Source: CAYVWB01 sp964455395 (lineage in GTDB: Bacteria > Desulfobacterota > Desulfovibrionia > Desulfovibrionales > Desulfovibrionaceae). From it: DNA of 27,143 bases. Every line of letters begins with the position of its first letter. Position 1 is the first letter of the stretch. The stretch is from contig CAYVWB010000060.1 of NCBI GenBank assembly GCA_964455395.1, positions 1 to 27,143 on the forward strand, read 5' to 3'. This document shows positions 26,023 to 27,143 of the stretch, one piece after another. The translations under genes were made by a program, and so were the position numbers. Below the pieces are notes generated by a model. It was not told the origin of the DNA and did no database searches. It saw nothing but the letters and a program-made list of their open reading frames with translations.

Positions 26023-26553
26023 TTACGCCTCACCGTCCACCATGGCGCGCCAGTGTGGCCACGCTTGCGTCGTGAACTCGCCGGACTTGCCGCCGCTCTT
26101 GTAGAGGAGTTTGAGCTCACTGACGACGATGTCTTTCTGCACGGCTTTGCACATGTCGTAGAGGGTGAGCGCGGCGACGGAGGCCGCGGTCATGGCTTCC
26201 ATCTCCACGCCGGTGCGGTCCGCAGTGCGTGCGTCCGCTGCGATGCGCACGGTGTGGCGCGTTTCGTCCATGTCGAAAACGACATCCAGAAACGCCAGGG
26301 AGAGCGGGTGACAGAGGGGAATGAGCTCCGCCGTGCGCTTGCCCGCCATCACGCCGGCGATGCGCGCGGTGGCCAGGGCGTCGCCTTTGGGCAAGGCGTC
26401 GGCTGTCAGCATGGCGAAGGTCTCGGCGGCGAGCCGGACTTCCACCCCAGCCACGGCTCTGCGGCTGGAGACGCTCTTGGCCGAGACGTCCACCATCCGC
26501 GCGCGGCCGGTCTCGTCGAGGTGGGTGAATCCGTGCGTCCGGCGGTCGGCCAT
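26023..26553 (-). CDS. moaC: Cyclic pyranopterin monophosphate synthase MoaC
   Basis: A 176-residue enzyme of molybdenum cofactor synthesis that converts the MoaA product (3',8-cyclo-GTP) to cyclic pyranopterin monophosphate. MVDVSAKSVSSRRAVA opens the fold; LIPLCHPLSL (~78-86) carries the conserved Cys-His of the active site, and AASVAALTLYDMCKAVQKD (~123-141) contains the catalytic Asp/Lys. Length fits the family. The start ATG 26553 is 3 bases after the dnaJ stop, so it is co-transcribed with dnaJ. An intrinsic terminator follows. Molybdenum cofactor would fit an anaerobe with formate dehydrogenases, many of which are selenoproteins, but no such gene is in the window. Confidence 0.95.
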   Translation of the reverse strand: MADRRTHGFTHLDETGRARMVDVSAKSVSSRRAVAGVEVRLAAETFAMLTADALPKGDALATARIAGVMAGKRTAELIPLCHPLSLAFLDVVFDMDETRHTVRIAADARTADRTGVEMEAMTAASVAALTLYDMCKAVQKDIVVSELKLLYKSGGKSGEFTTQAWPHWRAMVDGEA

Positions 26554-26556
26554 GGG

Positions 26557-27143
26557 CTATTCCTCCCCGCCGACAGCTTTCTTGAAGAAGTTCTTTACCC
26601 GCGTCATGGGTTTCTCCTCTTCCGCCTGTTTGAATTCGCGCAGCAATTCCTCCTGCTTGTGGGAGAGACGGGTGGGTGTCTTCACCGTGACGACCACGAT
26701 GAGGTTGCCGCTGTGTTCGCTGCCAAGGTAGGGGAGGCCCTTGCCTTTGAGCTTGAACTGCTCGCCGGACTGTGTGCCCCGGGGCACTTCCACGGTGACG
26801 GGCTCGTCCAGGGTGGGCACTTCGATCTTCTTGCCCAAGGCGGCGTCCACCATGCTTACGGTGGCATGATAGACGATGTCTTGTCCGTGGCGTTCGAAGA
26901 CCTTGTCCTCCTCCACGGTGATGACCACGTAGAGGTCGCCTGGGGGGCCGCCGTATTCGCCGGGCTCGCCTTCTCCGCGCAGGCGCAGCCGGGAGCCGTT
27001 GTCCACGCCGGCGGGCACCCGCACGGTCAGGTCGCGCATTTCCTGGTTGCGGCCGCGGCCGCGGCACTTGGGGCAGGGGTTGGCGATGACGGTTCCCTCG
27101 CCACGGCACACGGGGCAGGTGACAGCGATGCGGAAGAAGCCCT
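26557..27143 (-). CDS. dnaJ: Chaperone protein DnaJ, C-terminal part (N-terminus outside window)
   Basis: At least 194 codons are visible, and the gene continues beyond the window edge. The last two zinc-finger repeats are present (CPVCRGEG and CPKCRGRG), followed by the C-terminal substrate-binding domains: RVPAGVDNGSRLRLRGEGEPG, GGPPGDLYVVITVE, PTLDEPVTVEVPRGTQSGE and KGLPYLGSEHSGNLIV. DnaJ delivers unfolded clients to DnaK and stimulates its ATPase. The J-domain and first zinc repeats lie to the right. It ends in VKNFFKKAVGGEE and is followed by moaC after 3 bp. Confidence 0.93.
   Translation of the reverse strand, partial: GFFRIAVTCPVCRGEGTVIANPCPKCRGRGRNQEMRDLTVRVPAGVDNGSRLRLRGEGEPGEYGGPPGDLYVVITVEEDKVFERHGQDIVYHATVSMVDAALGKKIEVPTLDEPVTVEVPRGTQSGEQFKLKGKGLPYLGSEHSGNLIVVVTVKTPTRLSHKQEELLREFKQAEEEKPMTRVKNFFKKAVGGEE

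Overview
The window is about 27 kb of high-GC bacterial DNA. It fits a Desulfovibrio-like (Desulfovibrionota/deltaproteobacterial) anaerobe: there is a ~1,200-residue FAD/[4Fe-4S] D-lactate-dehydrogenase-type oxidoreductase, a selenocysteine-decoded radical SAM gene, a TRAP transporter and a NicO-type Ni/Co exporter. This assignment is inferred from gene content; there is no rRNA marker.

Region 1 (1-9.7 kb) is a decaying defence island. On the minus strand, in transcription order, it holds an IS5-type transposase remnant fused to the C-terminal end of a large SNF2-type helicase, an intact AT-rich Mrr-like restriction endonuclease, a type III-like modification methylase (mod), an intact class II Fic protein and a type III-like restriction helicase/nuclease (res). 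The helicase is truncated and frameshifted. Mod has a frameshift and an apparent in-frame deletion that removed the DPPY catalytic motif. Res has an in-frame UAA. At the left edge, on the plus strand, are the end of a ribbon-helix-helix protein and a frameshifted PD-(D/E)xK-like gene. The ORFs to the right are intact, so the lesions look like real decay rather than uniform sequencing error.

Region 2 (9.8-18.4 kb) is ordinary chromosome: a CobD/HisC-like PLP enzyme, divergent and head-to-head with an MCE-like lipoprotein; then the FAD/FeS oxidoreductase, a class V aminotransferase, ruvX and mltG on the plus strand.

Region 3 (18.5-20.4 kb, minus) is a metal-export pair: a periplasmic DUF1007 protein and a NicO-family permease.

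Region 4 (20.4-25.7 kb, minus) is the most interesting part. dctP-dctQ-dctM, a biotin-synthase-like radical SAM protein, an AhpD-like CxxC protein and ArsS (arsenosugar radical SAM selenoprotein) run in one direction with very short gaps and lie between two clear intrinsic terminators. ArsS appears to end at a TGA, but six further sense codons follow it, they restore the family C-terminus, and a bacterial SECIS-like hairpin sits at the right distance. The unit probably imports a small organic acid or pathway precursor and processes it with two radical SAM enzymes.

Region 5 (26.0-27.1 kb, minus) is dnaJ (N-terminus outside the window) followed by moaC. I saw no tRNA, rRNA or CRISPR array.
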